A DNA stretch of 64,000 bases from CALRQJ02 sp943370285 (GTDB lineage: Bacteria; Bacteroidota; Bacteroidia; Chitinophagales; Chitinophagaceae). Shown here piece by piece: positions 51,422 through 60,305 of the stretch. The stretch lies in assembly GCA_943370285.1 (NCBI GenBank), contig CALRQJ020000007.1, positions 1 to 64,000 of the forward strand, given 5' to 3'. The notes below the pieces were generated by a model, which was given only the letters and a program-made list of their open reading frames with translations, made no database searches and was not told the origin of the DNA. Both the position numbers and the translations under genes were made by a program. Within the stretch, counting starts at the first letter, position 1; every line of letters begins with the position of its first letter.

Positions 51422-53017
51422 TTATAAAATGGTGTTTTGTACCAAACTACCTTTGTTAGGATGATCGGTATTAAAGTGTAGTCCTCTACTTTCTTTTCTA
51501 AACTGAGCACCTTTTACAATTAAATAACCTACGGTAATTAAATTTCTCAACTCGCAAAGTTGTGGCGATAATTTTGTGGTGCGGTACAATTCTTCTGTTT
51601 CTGTAAACAATAAATCTAATCGCTTCATGGCTCTTTCAATACGCATATCGGTACGAACAATACCTACATAATCACTCATGATTTGTTGTAACTCTTTCAA
51701 ACTTTGCGTAATCAAAATCATTTCTCTTGGGGCCGATGTGCCTACTGCATTCCAATCCGGAATGGCTTGTTGAAATGCCATGATTTCAGGCTTATCAACA
51801 CTATCTAAAAAGCAACGATGGCTATACACCATAGCTTCTAATAAACTATTACTGGCCAAACGATTAGCGCCATGTAAGCCGGTGCTGGCACATTCGCCAC
51901 AGGCATATAAATACTTAATGGATGTTCTTCCCCATTCATCGGTTTTTATACCACCGCAACTGTAATGTGCAGCCGGTGCTACCGGAATTAAATGTTGCAT
52001 TACATCTATTCCAATACTCAAACACTTTTCATAAATATTAGGAAAATGGTGTATGAATTTTTCTTTCCCCATATGTCTGCAATCCAAATACACATGTTCC
52101 GTTCCGCTTTTTTTCATTTCATTATCGATAGCACGGGCAACAATATCTCTAGGAGCTAAATCTTTACGAGGGTCATATTTTTCCATAAAAGCTTCACCCT
52201 CTTTATTGCGAAGAATACCACCATCGCCTCTAACCGCTTCGGTAATCAGAAACGATGGAGAAACTCCCGGCTCAAATAATGCGGTGGGATGAAACTGTAT
52301 AAACTCCATATTTTCAATACGGCCCTTGGCTCGGTAAACCATCGCAACACCATCTCCGGTTGCAATTTTTGGATTTGTAGTGGTACGATAAGCTTGCCCA
52401 TTTCCGCCGGTAGCAAATACCGTTACTTTAGCAAGTATGGTTTCAATTTCATTGGTTTGTAAGTTGAGTGCATACACGCCATAACATTCAATATCGGGTG
52501 TAGATTTGGTGACTAAATAGCCCAAGTGGTGTTGGGTAATTAAGTCAACCACAAAACAATGTTTAATCAGTGTGATGTTGGGTAGCGATAATAATTGTTC
52601 TAACAAGGCTCTTTCCATCTCTTTGCCCGTAACATCTTTATGGTGCAAAATGCGGTGAACACTATGTCCGCCTTCTTTACCTAAGGCGTAATCTCCATCA
52701 GCATCTTTATCAAATTTAGCTCCCCACTCAATAATTTCTCTAATACGTTCGGGCCCCTCTTTTACTACAATTTCAACGGCTTGCTCATTGCATAAACCGT
52801 CGCCTGCAATCAAAGTATCTTCTATATGTTTAGAGAAGCTATCGTTATTTTCATCCCATACTCCGGCAATGCCACCTTGTGCATATTTAGTATTGGTTTC
52901 GTCGGCTTGTGTTTTAGTAATAATGGTGATAACTGCATTGGGTTTTGTTTCAGCAACTTTTAATGCATAGGTTAATCCTGCAATACCCGAGCCTATCACT
53001 AAGAAATCTGTTTGCAT
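51422..53017 (-). CDS. nadB: L-aspartate oxidase (NadB)
   Basis: NadB oxidises L-aspartate to iminoaspartate for NAD synthesis. The 531-residue flavoprotein has the FAD loop VIGSGIAGLTYALK, TNTKYAQGGIAGVW, the QFHPTALF segment, DCRHMG and TGLHGANRLASNSLLE. Length is normal. The ATG at 53017 gives the family start, while the longer frame begins at 53068. NadA and NadC are not in the window, and the LpxL-like gene follows on the same strand. Confidence 0.95.
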   Translation of the reverse strand: MQTDFLVIGSGIAGLTYALKVAETKPNAVITIITKTQADETNTKYAQGGIAGVWDENNDSFSKHIEDTLIAGDGLCNEQAVEIVVKEGPERIREIIEWGAKFDKDADGDYALGKEGGHSVHRILHHKDVTGKEMERALLEQLLSLPNITLIKHCFVVDLITQHHLGYLVTKSTPDIECYGVYALNLQTNEIETILAKVTVFATGGNGQAYRTTTNPKIATGDGVAMVYRAKGRIENMEFIQFHPTALFEPGVSPSFLITEAVRGDGGILRNKEGEAFMEKYDPRKDLAPRDIVARAIDNEMKKSGTEHVYLDCRHMGKEKFIHHFPNIYEKCLSIGIDVMQHLIPVAPAAHYSCGGIKTDEWGRTSIKYLYACGECASTGLHGANRLASNSLLEAMVYSHRCFLDSVDKPEIMAFQQAIPDWNAVGTSAPREMILITQSLKELQQIMSDYVGIVRTDMRIERAMKRLDLLFTETEELYRTTKLSPQLCELRNLITVGYLIVKGAQFRKESRGLHFNTDHPNKGSLVQNTIL

Positions 53018-53233
53018 ACTTATCAATCTATTAAAGCCTGCAAGATAACGCAATTGAAGCGGTAGCATTTAGTTATACAACAAAACCCGTTATTGATTGC
53101 AGTATTTGATACTTTGCATTAAGCCATTATGCAACTATGTTACAATAAAAAATTTGCTGTATCTTGATTAGTGTAATGTATAATTCTACTAATTTCCTGT
53201 TTGTTATTAATCGTTAACCAAAAAATTAATTGC

Positions 53234-54220
53234 ATGAGAAAAACACTTTTAGCTGCTGCTGCCGCAGTTGTGGTACTGATTGCTTGTACCAAACAAAAAG
53301 ACCTTAAAAATGAAGTGGTTCAAGAAGAAGAAACAGCGATGCCAACTGAGCGGAACTGTAATTCAATGGAAGTATTGAACGATATGTTGAAAACAAATCC
53401 TGCTATGAAAAAACGCATGGATGAAATTGAAGCATTCACTGCTAACTTCATCAATTCACCGGCTGCACAACAACGTTTATTGGCCGATGGAACGATTGAA
53501 ATTCCTGTTGTAGTAAGTGTGTTATACAAAACAACTGCTCAAAACATTTCTTTAGCACAAATTCAATCTCAAATTGATGTATTGAATGCAGACTTTGCCG
53601 CTACCAATGCTGATTATAACCTTACACCAAGCACTTTTCAAAGTGTACGTTCAGGAAATATTGGGGTAAGATTTGTTTTGGAGTCTGTAAGACGTAAGCA
53701 AACGAACAAGAACAGTTGGTTAACCAACGATGCTATTAAGAAAACTGCTCAGGGTGGATTAGATCCATTAAGCCCGACTACAAAACTCAATATTTGGGTT
53801 GGAAATTTATCAAATGGAATTTTGGGTTATGCTCAATTCCCTGGTGGTCCCGCTGCTACAGATGGCGTTGTTTTAGATGATAATGCTACAGGTAGTACAG
53901 GTACGGCTGCGGCTCCTTTCAATAAAGGAAGAACAGCTACACACGAAGTGGGACATTGGTTAAATCTTCGTCATATTTGGGGAGATGCAACTTGCGGAAA
54001 CGATTTTGTAGGTGATACACCATTACACAATACGGCTAACTACAGTTGCCCTGCTGCAGGTCATAGAAGTACTTGCACCGGAACACCAATTGAAATGACT
54101 ATGAATTACATGGACTATACAAACGATGCTTGTATGTATATGTTTAGTGCCGGACAAAAGTCTAGAATGTTAGCTACGTTTGCAACCGGTGGTGGAAGAA
54201 ATTCTTTCGCTCAACCTTAA
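53234..54220 (+). CDS. Lipoprotein zinc metalloprotease, M43 (pappalysin/cytophagalysin) family
   Basis: The 328-residue protein begins with a lipoprotein signal (lipobox LIAC, Cys18). It carries the extended zinc motif H237-E-x-x-H241-x5-H247 (HEVGHWLNLRH) and the Met-turn MNYMDYTND, plus several Cys in the domain for disulfides. M43 enzymes are secreted endopeptidases. Because it is lipidated it is probably on the outer membrane. The ATG at 53234 is preferred, 53201 being too far upstream. A terminator follows. Confidence 0.92.
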   Translation: MRKTLLAAAAAVVVLIACTKQKDLKNEVVQEEETAMPTERNCNSMEVLNDMLKTNPAMKKRMDEIEAFTANFINSPAAQQRLLADGTIEIPVVVSVLYKTTAQNISLAQIQSQIDVLNADFAATNADYNLTPSTFQSVRSGNIGVRFVLESVRRKQTNKNSWLTNDAIKKTAQGGLDPLSPTTKLNIWVGNLSNGILGYAQFPGGPAATDGVVLDDNATGSTGTAAAPFNKGRTATHEVGHWLNLRHIWGDATCGNDFVGDTPLHNTANYSCPAAGHRSTCTGTPIEMTMNYMDYTNDACMYMFSAGQKSRMLATFATGGGRNSFAQP

Positions 54221-54249
54221 TCGAAGAATAAGTTACTTCAATAAAAAAA

Positions 54250-54275
54250 GGCATCGAACAGATGCCTTTTTTTAT
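54250..54275. terminator. Bidirectional terminator between M43 protease and serS
   Basis: GGCATC (54250-54255) and GATGCC (54261-54266) around five bases, flanked by A runs on the left and T runs on the right. It closes both convergent genes. Confidence 0.85.
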
Positions 54276-54292
54276 GCTTGTTTATTGTTGAG

Positions 54293-55564
54293 TTAGCTGA
54301 TGAGTGTTGCGCCAAAGTACGGTTGTAAAACGGCGGGAATTTTAATACCATCCGCTGTTTGATTATTTTCTAATAGCGCTGCTACAATTCTAGGCAATGC
54401 TAATGAACTACCGTTTAAGCTATGGGTAAGATTAGTTTTACCATCGGCGTTTTTGTATCGGCATTTCATACGGTTTGTTTGAAAGCCTTCAAAATTACTT
54501 ACACTACTAACTTCTAACCAACGTTGTTGTGCTGCACTAAATACTTCAAAGTCGTAGGTGATGGCACTGGTAAAACTCATATCGCCACCGCATAAACGTA
54601 AAATGCGATAAGGTAATTCCATACTTGAAACCAGCTGTTCTACATGTGCTACCATTGCGTCTAAAGTGGCATAACTGGTTGAAGGTTCAACAATTTGAAT
54701 GATTTCAACTTTTTCGAATTGGTGCAAACGATTTAATCCCCTAACATCTTTGCCGTAACTGCCGGCTTCTCTGCGAAAGCAGGGAGAATAGGCTGTCATC
54801 TTGATGGGCAAATCAGATTCTTTTAACACCGTATCTCTGTATACATTGGTAACAGGCACTTCGGCAGTAGGAATTAAATAAAAATTATCTGCGGTAGCAT
54901 GATACATCTGCCCTTCTTTATCGGGCAATTGTCCGGTGCTATAAGCCGATGCTTCGTTTACCATAAAAGGTGGTAAGTATTCAAGATAACCTGCTGCTGT
55001 ATTAAAATCCAGAAAATATTGAATCAAACTGCGCTGCAATTTTGCTCCTTTGCCCGTATAAAATGGGAAACCACTACCGGTTACTTTATTGCCTAATTCA
55101 AAATTGATGAGTTTATATTTTTCAACTAAATCCCAATGCGGTACAGCTCCTTCATAAAGAGCGGGGATAGTACCACCAGTTTTGACCGTAACGTTTTCTT
55201 CAGGAGTTTTACCTAATGGTACTTCGGCGGCAGGTAAATTGGGCAATTGAATCAAAGCTTCTGTTAATTTTTGCTCTGTTTCGGTAAGTTCAACACTGTA
55301 TTGAGCGGTCTTTTCTTTATTGCTGGCAACGGTTGCTTTCATGGCTTCGGCTTCGGCTTTATTGCCTTGAGCCATCAACTTACCAATTTCTTTAGAAGCC
55401 GCATTAATACTGGCTTGTGCGCTATCAAAAGCCGCTTGAATGCGTTTTCTTTCATCATCTAAAGCTATAATGGCATCAACGAGTTCGGGTTGTTTAAAAT
55501 GCTTTACCGCTAACCTTTCTTTCACCCATTCCGGATTATTTCTCAGTACCTGTACCTGCAACAT
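54293..55564 (-). CDS. serS: Seryl-tRNA synthetase
   Basis: The 423-residue class II enzyme has a long N-terminal coiled-coil arm (about 25-100) that recognises tRNA-Ser, then motif 2-like FRREAGSYGKDVRGLNRLHQF, IPTAEVPVTNVYRD and the C-terminal LNGSSLALPRIVAALLEN. Length fits. The ATG at 55564 is preferred over 55609, which would overlap a promoter. A TATCTTTG -7 box (minus strand, 55584-55591) lies 19 bases before it and pairs with the divergent promoter of the next gene. Confidence 0.95.
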   Translation of the reverse strand: MLQVQVLRNNPEWVKERLAVKHFKQPELVDAIIALDDERKRIQAAFDSAQASINAASKEIGKLMAQGNKAEAEAMKATVASNKEKTAQYSVELTETEQKLTEALIQLPNLPAAEVPLGKTPEENVTVKTGGTIPALYEGAVPHWDLVEKYKLINFELGNKVTGSGFPFYTGKGAKLQRSLIQYFLDFNTAAGYLEYLPPFMVNEASAYSTGQLPDKEGQMYHATADNFYLIPTAEVPVTNVYRDTVLKESDLPIKMTAYSPCFRREAGSYGKDVRGLNRLHQFEKVEIIQIVEPSTSYATLDAMVAHVEQLVSSMELPYRILRLCGGDMSFTSAITYDFEVFSAAQQRWLEVSSVSNFEGFQTNRMKCRYKNADGKTNLTHSLNGSSLALPRIVAALLENNQTADGIKIPAVLQPYFGATLIS

Positions 55565-55581
55565 AATGTAATCTGTTTGCG

Positions 55582-55618
55582 GCAAAGATAAGTTTACAGG
55601 CTGTACCATTATCTTTGC
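55582..55618. promoter_or_regulatory. Divergent promoters forming a 10-bp inverted repeat
   Basis: GCAAAGATAA (55582-55591) and TTATCTTTGC (55609-55618) are perfect inverses with a 17-base spacer. Each arm contains a TATCTTTG -7 box, one for serS to the left and one for the 114-residue protein to the right. Confidence 0.6.
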
Positions 55619-55624
55619 GCCGTT

Positions 55625-55969
55625 ATGAATATTCAGGATGATTTACAACAACGTTGGTGGCAGTTAGAAGCCAAGTTGATGGACCGCTTTGGTAAAAAGC
55701 CCGATATGGAGGCGATTTTGTTTTTAATTGGGATGAATGAGACCGGATTTGTGCAGCAAAAAATCAGCAAAGAACAAAAGCAAGATTTAATGCATGTAGC
55801 AGTATGTACGTTGCTCAGCCAAAGTGGCTACTATGTAAAAGAATTGCATGATGAGGAAGGGTGGCCCCATTTTACACAGGTAAAGCCATTGCCCGATTAT
55901 CATTTGCCCGAACAAGAAAGCTTTTTGAAAGACCATATTTTATTGTACTTCGAACAACAAGCATTTTAA
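55625..55969 (+). CDS. Conserved small cytosolic protein, function unknown
   Basis: The 114-residue protein is helical and charged, without a signal peptide. Features include WWQLEAKLMDRFGKKPDMEA, LFLIGMNETGF and a C-terminal LPDYHLPEQESFLKDHILLY. I recall proteins of this size and pattern in Bacteroidota genomes but no function. The -7 box TATCTTTG (55610-55617) ends seven bases before its ATG. The cyclophilin gene follows 15 bases later and is probably co-transcribed. Confidence 0.75.
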   Translation: MNIQDDLQQRWWQLEAKLMDRFGKKPDMEAILFLIGMNETGFVQQKISKEQKQDLMHVAVCTLLSQSGYYVKELHDEEGWPHFTQVKPLPDYHLPEQESFLKDHILLYFEQQAF

Positions 55970-55984
55970 AACGATTCAACGGAT

Positions 55985-56734
55985 ATGATACAGAAATTAG
56001 TGATATTAGTTTTGGCATTGAGTTTTAGTACCTTGAGTTTTGCACAACCTAAAACTCCCAAGGCTCAACCAACAAAAAAAACAACTACTACCAAAAAAGT
56101 GGTGGCACCGGTAAAGCCGATAGTGAAAAGTAAAGAGCGGATGATAGAAATCACCACTACTTACGGAACGATGATTGCTAAGTTGTACGATTCAACCCCT
56201 TTGCATAGAGATAATTTTGTAAAACTGGTAGAAGCCGGTTTTTACGATAGCTTATTGTGGCATCGGGTAATTGATGGTTTTATGATTCAGGGTGGCGACC
56301 CAAATAGCCGCAATGCCGATAGTTTGGCGCAGTTGGGAGCAGGTTCTGCACCGGGTGATCGTATTCCCGCAGAGTTTAAGCCTTATCTATTCCACAAAAA
56401 AGGGTCATTGGCGGCTGCAAGAGATGGTAATCCGGCAAAAGCAAGTAGTAACTGTCAGTTTTATATTGTGCAAGGTCAAAAACAAAACGACCAGCAATTA
56501 GAAAGCATTCAAGAACGTAGTATCAAACCAACAAATCCGTTTTTCAAATACAGTAAAGCACAAAAAGAAATTTACAATCGTATAGGTGGCACACCTTTCC
56601 TTGATCAGAATTATACCGTTTTTGGCGAAGTAGTGAGTGGATTAGAGGTGATTGATAAAATTGCTAAAGCCCCTAAGAATGGGAGTGACAGACCCTTCAG
56701 TAATATCATTATGAAAATTAGAATGCTCAACTAA
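55985..56734 (+). CDS. Periplasmic cyclophilin-type peptidyl-prolyl isomerase
   Basis: A signal peptide (about 1-20) is followed by a Lys/Thr/Pro-rich linker (22-50) and a cyclophilin domain. It shows the active-site pattern FYDSLLWHRVIDGFMIQGGDPN, the AARDGNPAKASSNCQFYIV segment and VFGEVVSGLEVIDKIA. An insertion of about 35 residues (KQNDQQLESIQERSIKP) lies between conserved blocks, as seen in Bacteroidota cyclophilins. It catalyses cis-trans proline isomerisation in exported proteins. Confidence 0.92.
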   Translation: MIQKLVILVLALSFSTLSFAQPKTPKAQPTKKTTTTKKVVAPVKPIVKSKERMIEITTTYGTMIAKLYDSTPLHRDNFVKLVEAGFYDSLLWHRVIDGFMIQGGDPNSRNADSLAQLGAGSAPGDRIPAEFKPYLFHKKGSLAAARDGNPAKASSNCQFYIVQGQKQNDQQLESIQERSIKPTNPFFKYSKAQKEIYNRIGGTPFLDQNYTVFGEVVSGLEVIDKIAKAPKNGSDRPFSNIIMKIRMLN

Positions 56735-56789
56735 TAGCATATCATTTTTTTGAGCAATCTTTGTAATCACAACTAATAAAACTACCATT

Positions 56790-57167
56790 ATGAACTTCCC
56801 AGACAATTTGCGCTACACTAAAGACCACGAATGGATTCGCCTTGAAGGAAATACTGCTTACATCGGCATCACCGCATTTGCTCAACAAGAATTAGGTGAT
56901 ATCGTATTTGTTGATATTAATACAGTTGGTAAATCACTAGCCGCTGAAGCTGTTTTTGGAACAGTGGAAGCCGTTAAAACAGTGAGTGACTTGTATTTGC
57001 CTATTGCTGCAACTATTGAAGAAGTGAACGCTGCTTTAGAAGGTCAGCCCGAATTAGTAAACAACGATCCATATGGCGAAGGCTGGATGGTAAAAGTTAC
57101 CGTTTCTAACCCGGCAGATGTAGATGCATTGTTAACTGCAGATGCGTATAAGGAATTAGTGAACTAA
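56790..57167 (+). CDS. gcvH: Glycine cleavage system H protein
   Basis: The 125-residue carrier has the lipoyl-lysine K63 in EAVKTVSDLYLPI, the start NLRYTKDHEWIRLEGN and the late NNDPYGEGWMVKV block. It shuttles the methylamine intermediate between GcvP and GcvT, neither of which is in the window. It follows the cyclophilin by 55 bases and may use a promoter in that gap. Confidence 0.96.
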   Translation: MNFPDNLRYTKDHEWIRLEGNTAYIGITAFAQQELGDIVFVDINTVGKSLAAEAVFGTVEAVKTVSDLYLPIAATIEEVNAALEGQPELVNNDPYGEGWMVKVTVSNPADVDALLTADAYKELVN

Positions 57168-57237
57168 ACTAAATCCAAAATAGAGCGTTATACGTAATTG
57201 ATTATACCCCATTGTTCATTAACCATTTACCCTGTCA

Positions 57238-57780
57238 TTGACTGCAGTTACTAAATACGCTGAAAGTGAATTGGTGATGTTGCTAAAGCAACGTCAACAA
57301 CATGCGTTTAGCTATTTGTACGACAATTATTCAGGTGCATTATTGTCCGTTATTTCGGGAATAGTGCCTGATGAAGATTTGGCGGCTGATGTACTACAAG
57401 AAGTTTTCGTAAAAATTTGGCGACAAATCGAATCTTACGACGATGCAAAGGGTAGATTGTTTACCTGGATGCTGAATGTTGCTAGAAATGCTAGCATTGA
57501 TACCCTCAGAAGCAAAGGGTTTCAAAATAGCAGACAAAACCGAGAACTGACGGAGAACGTATATGAAGCAGGAGGAACAGTGAGTACCAATACGGATACT
57601 ATGGGGTTGAGAAAAATAGTGCAAAATTTAAAAGAGGAGTATAGGGTGTTGATTGAGTTGTCTTATTTCCAAGGGTTTACCCAAGACGAGATTTCAAAAA
57701 TGCTCAACATTCCGTTAGGTACTGTAAAAACAAGAATGCGAAGTGCATTAACACAATTAAAACAAGTGATCAAGCAATAG
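57238..57780 (+). CDS. ECF RNA polymerase sigma factor
   Basis: The 180-residue protein has region 2 (YLYDNYSGALLSVI, LAADVLQEVFVKIWRQ, RLFTWMLNVARNASIDTLRS) and region 4 (YRVLIELSYFQGFTQDEISK, PLGTVKTRMRSALTQLK). It is an extracytoplasmic function sigma, RskA-controlled type, because the anti-sigma gene is eight bases downstream. The first in-frame start is TTG at 57238; the next, ATG at 57277, would cut into region 2. Target promoters are unknown. Confidence 0.92.
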   Translation: MTAVTKYAESELVMLLKQRQQHAFSYLYDNYSGALLSVISGIVPDEDLAADVLQEVFVKIWRQIESYDDAKGRLFTWMLNVARNASIDTLRSKGFQNSRQNRELTENVYEAGGTVSTNTDTMGLRKIVQNLKEEYRVLIELSYFQGFTQDEISKMLNIPLGTVKTRMRSALTQLKQVIKQ

Positions 57781-57788
57781 TAAATTAA

Positions 57789-58628
57789 GTGGTAGATATT
57801 CAAGCATATATTAACAGTGGGGCAATTGAAAGCTATATAATGGGCCTTTCTACTCCTGAGGAAGCTGCTGAAACCGAACAGTTGAAGCAGCAATATCCGG
57901 AAGTGGCATCCGCCATAGCATCATTTGAAATTGCATTAGAGCAACAAGCGCTAGCTGTTGCGGTGCCACCACCTGCTGGTATCAAAGCTGCTTTAATGGC
58001 TCAACTAGCCGATGAGTTTGCTGCGCCTGTTATTGATACTATGCCACAATCCGGTCATCATACCGTGCAAGAAGCCAAAGGTATTGTTCGTAATATGATT
58101 TGGATGCGATATGCTGTAGCTGCATCACTTATTTTCTTCATTGCAAGTGCTGCTTTTAATTTATACCTCTACAATCAGTTAGAGCAAACCGATAGCAAGT
58201 ACCAAGCTTTGTTGAATGAGCAATCTACTTTACAAGCCAATAACGATCGTTTTCAAACCAAGTTGCAAGAATACCAAAACAGCTTATCTATGATGGCAGA
58301 TCCGGCGATGCTTAAAATTAAAATGGATGCTGCGTCGGCCGGTAAAACCACCAATAACGAAGCCCTTGTTTTATGGGATACCCGTACTAAAGACGTCTAC
58401 GTAATGGCCAAGCAATTACCACAAGCTACTGCCAATAAACAATACCAACTTTGGGCTTTGGTAGATGGTGTGCCTGTAGATGCCGGTTTATTAGACCCTA
58501 ATTGTACAGCAGTTTGTAAACTGAAAAATATTCAAAAGGCACAAGGTTTTGCCATCACCCTCGAAGCCAAAGGAGGTAGTCTCACTCCACATTTAGATCA
58601 ATTACAAGTATTAGGTAAAGTTGGCTAA
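57789..58628 (+). CDS. RskA-family anti-sigma factor
   Basis: The 279-residue protein has an N-terminal anti-sigma domain with ESYIMGLSTPEEAAETEQL (about 14-32), one membrane helix (about 106-127), a coiled coil (128-168) and a C-terminal RskA periplasmic domain ending GGSLTPHLDQLQVLGKVG. It starts with GTG at 57789, eight bases after the sigma stop. It presumably sequesters the ECF sigma at the membrane until a signal removes it. Confidence 0.92.
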   Translation: MVDIQAYINSGAIESYIMGLSTPEEAAETEQLKQQYPEVASAIASFEIALEQQALAVAVPPPAGIKAALMAQLADEFAAPVIDTMPQSGHHTVQEAKGIVRNMIWMRYAVAASLIFFIASAAFNLYLYNQLEQTDSKYQALLNEQSTLQANNDRFQTKLQEYQNSLSMMADPAMLKIKMDAASAGKTTNNEALVLWDTRTKDVYVMAKQLPQATANKQYQLWALVDGVPVDAGLLDPNCTAVCKLKNIQKAQGFAITLEAKGGSLTPHLDQLQVLGKVG

Positions 58629-58664
58629 TAAGGCCATCTTCAAAATTTCTTTTCTTTCAAAGTA

Positions 58665-59297
58665 TTACGGTACATTAATATACTTATGTACCTGTAAACT
58701 CAATTGCCATTGCGGATGTCTTTTAATGTAATCTACAATTAAAGGTGTTACTTCCGCAGCTTTATCCCATTCGGGTTGTAAGTATAATTTGCAATGCGGG
58801 GCTACTTGTGCTGCATAGGTTTCGGCCCAAGCAAAATCATGTTTATTAAATACTACTACTTTCAATTCATTGGCCAAAGGCAAAATTGCTGGTAATGGTG
58901 CTTTGAATTTTTTGGGTGATACACAAATCCAATCCCAATCTCCGGTTATTGCATGAGCACCTGATGTTTCAATATTGGTTTGAAAGCCTGTAGCTTTCAA
59001 TGTTGCAGTCAAAGCAGTTAAATTGTGCATCAACGGTTCGCCGCCGGTTACAACGGCAATCACCGGTTGATGGTTGCTTTCGGTAATCGCTTTATTTACA
59101 ATCGCTTCAATGGTAAAAGTTGGATGTTTATCCGCATCCCAACTGTCTTTTACATCGCACCACACACAACCTACATCACATCCGCCTAAACGAATAAAAT
59201 AAGCCGCTTTGCCTTGGTGAAATCCTTCGCCTTGTAAGGTGTAAAAAGATTCCATCACCGGAAGTGTTTGTTCCTCTTGTTGTTCCTTCAAATCCAT
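58665..59297 (-). CDS. queE: 7-carboxy-7-deazaguanine synthase (QueE)
   Basis: The radical-SAM enzyme makes 7-carboxy-7-deazaguanine from 6-carboxytetrahydropterin, the product of QueD. The 210-residue protein has the start FYTLQGEGFHQG, the 4Fe-4S cluster motif C40-x3-C44-x2-C47 (CDVGCVWC), ETSGAHAITG and the late KLYLQPEWDK. It is far from the PTPS and folE genes (about 38 kb). folD lies directly upstream on the same strand. Confidence 0.94.
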   Translation of the reverse strand: MDLKEQQEEQTLPVMESFYTLQGEGFHQGKAAYFIRLGGCDVGCVWCDVKDSWDADKHPTFTIEAIVNKAITESNHQPVIAVVTGGEPLMHNLTALTATLKATGFQTNIETSGAHAITGDWDWICVSPKKFKAPLPAILPLANELKVVVFNKHDFAWAETYAAQVAPHCKLYLQPEWDKAAEVTPLIVDYIKRHPQWQLSLQVHKYINVP

Positions 59298-59319
59298 ATA
59301 TATGATAAAAATTGCAGCT

Positions 59320-60201
59320 TTACGCTTCGTTGTTTTGCAGGTAAGCTGCTAATGTATTTTTTAATAATCCGGCTATGGTCATTAATCCTACACCGCCGGG
59401 AACAGGTGTTATGGCAGTCGTTTTTGGTGCAACGGCATCAAATTGAACATCGCCTTTTATGCGATAGCCTTTTTTGCTGGTTGGGTCATCTATACGGGTG
59501 ATGCCTACATCAATCACTACAGCTCCATCTTTCACCATATCAGGCGTTACAAATTCGGCTTTGCCTAAGGCTGCTACTACAATATCGCCTTGTAAACACA
59601 TTTCTTTTAAGTTGGGTGTATGCGAATGACAAATGGTTACCGTGCAATTGCCTTGTGGCAGATTACTACTGAGTAAGACACTCATTGGTCTGCCAACAAT
59701 ATTGCTACGACCAATAATAACAGCATGTTTGCCTTTTGTTTCAATATTAAAATAGGCTAATAGCAACATAATGCCATAAGGCGTTGCAGGTACAAAAGTG
59801 GGTAAACCTTGTACCAATTTGCCTACACTCACCGGATGAAAACCATCTACATCTTTAGCCGGGTTAATGGCATTGATTACTTTTTGTTCTGCAATATGTT
59901 TGGGTAGAGGCAATTGTACCAAAATGCCATCCACTGTATCATCGTTATTCAGTTCTTCAATTTTGGCTAATAAAGTAGCTTCATCAACGGCAATATCAAA
60001 ACGAATTAAAGAAGAAGCAAAACCAACTTCGGCACAGTTTTTTACTTTGCTGGCTACGTAAGTTTCACTTGCTCCATTATTGCCTACCAGTATAGCAGCA
60101 AGGTGTGGTGCTCTTTTACCGGCAGCACTAAGGGCAGTGGTTTTTACCTTCAATTCATCTTTTACAGCTTGTGCAGCTATCTTTCCATCGAGTAGTAACA
60201 T
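59320..60201 (-). CDS. folD: Methylenetetrahydrofolate dehydrogenase/cyclohydrolase (FolD)
   Basis: FolD interconverts one-carbon folates. The 293-residue protein has the family blocks VGNNGASETYVASKVKNCAEVG, LVQLPLPKHIAEQK, PATPYGIMLLLAYF, the IIGRSNIVGRPMSVLL segment and TPVPGGVGLMTIAGLL. The ATG at 60201 follows a perfect -7 box (TAACTTTG, 60207-60214 on this strand) by five bases, suggesting an almost leaderless transcript. queE follows on the same strand after 22 bases, so they form a unit. Confidence 0.96.
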   Translation of the reverse strand: MLLLDGKIAAQAVKDELKVKTTALSAAGKRAPHLAAILVGNNGASETYVASKVKNCAEVGFASSLIRFDIAVDEATLLAKIEELNNDDTVDGILVQLPLPKHIAEQKVINAINPAKDVDGFHPVSVGKLVQGLPTFVPATPYGIMLLLAYFNIETKGKHAVIIGRSNIVGRPMSVLLSSNLPQGNCTVTICHSHTPNLKEMCLQGDIVVAALGKAEFVTPDMVKDGAVVIDVGITRIDDPTSKKGYRIKGDVQFDAVAPKTTAITPVPGGVGLMTIAGLLKNTLAAYLQNNEA

Positions 60202-60206
60202 GGCGG

Positions 60207-60214
60207 CAAAGTTA
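60207..60214 (-). promoter_or_regulatory. -7 box five bases from the folD ATG
   Basis: Minus-strand TAACTTTG matches TAnnTTTG exactly and is followed by CCGCC and the ATG. A -33 element was not sought further. Confidence 0.6.
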
Positions 60215-60305
60215 TTGTGACCACCGCATTAACCGTACTTAACGCAAAATTAATTTTTGCTCAGTTGCAGGGTTGTGGCTAATTTCAGCCTTAAACTAAT
60301 TTGGT

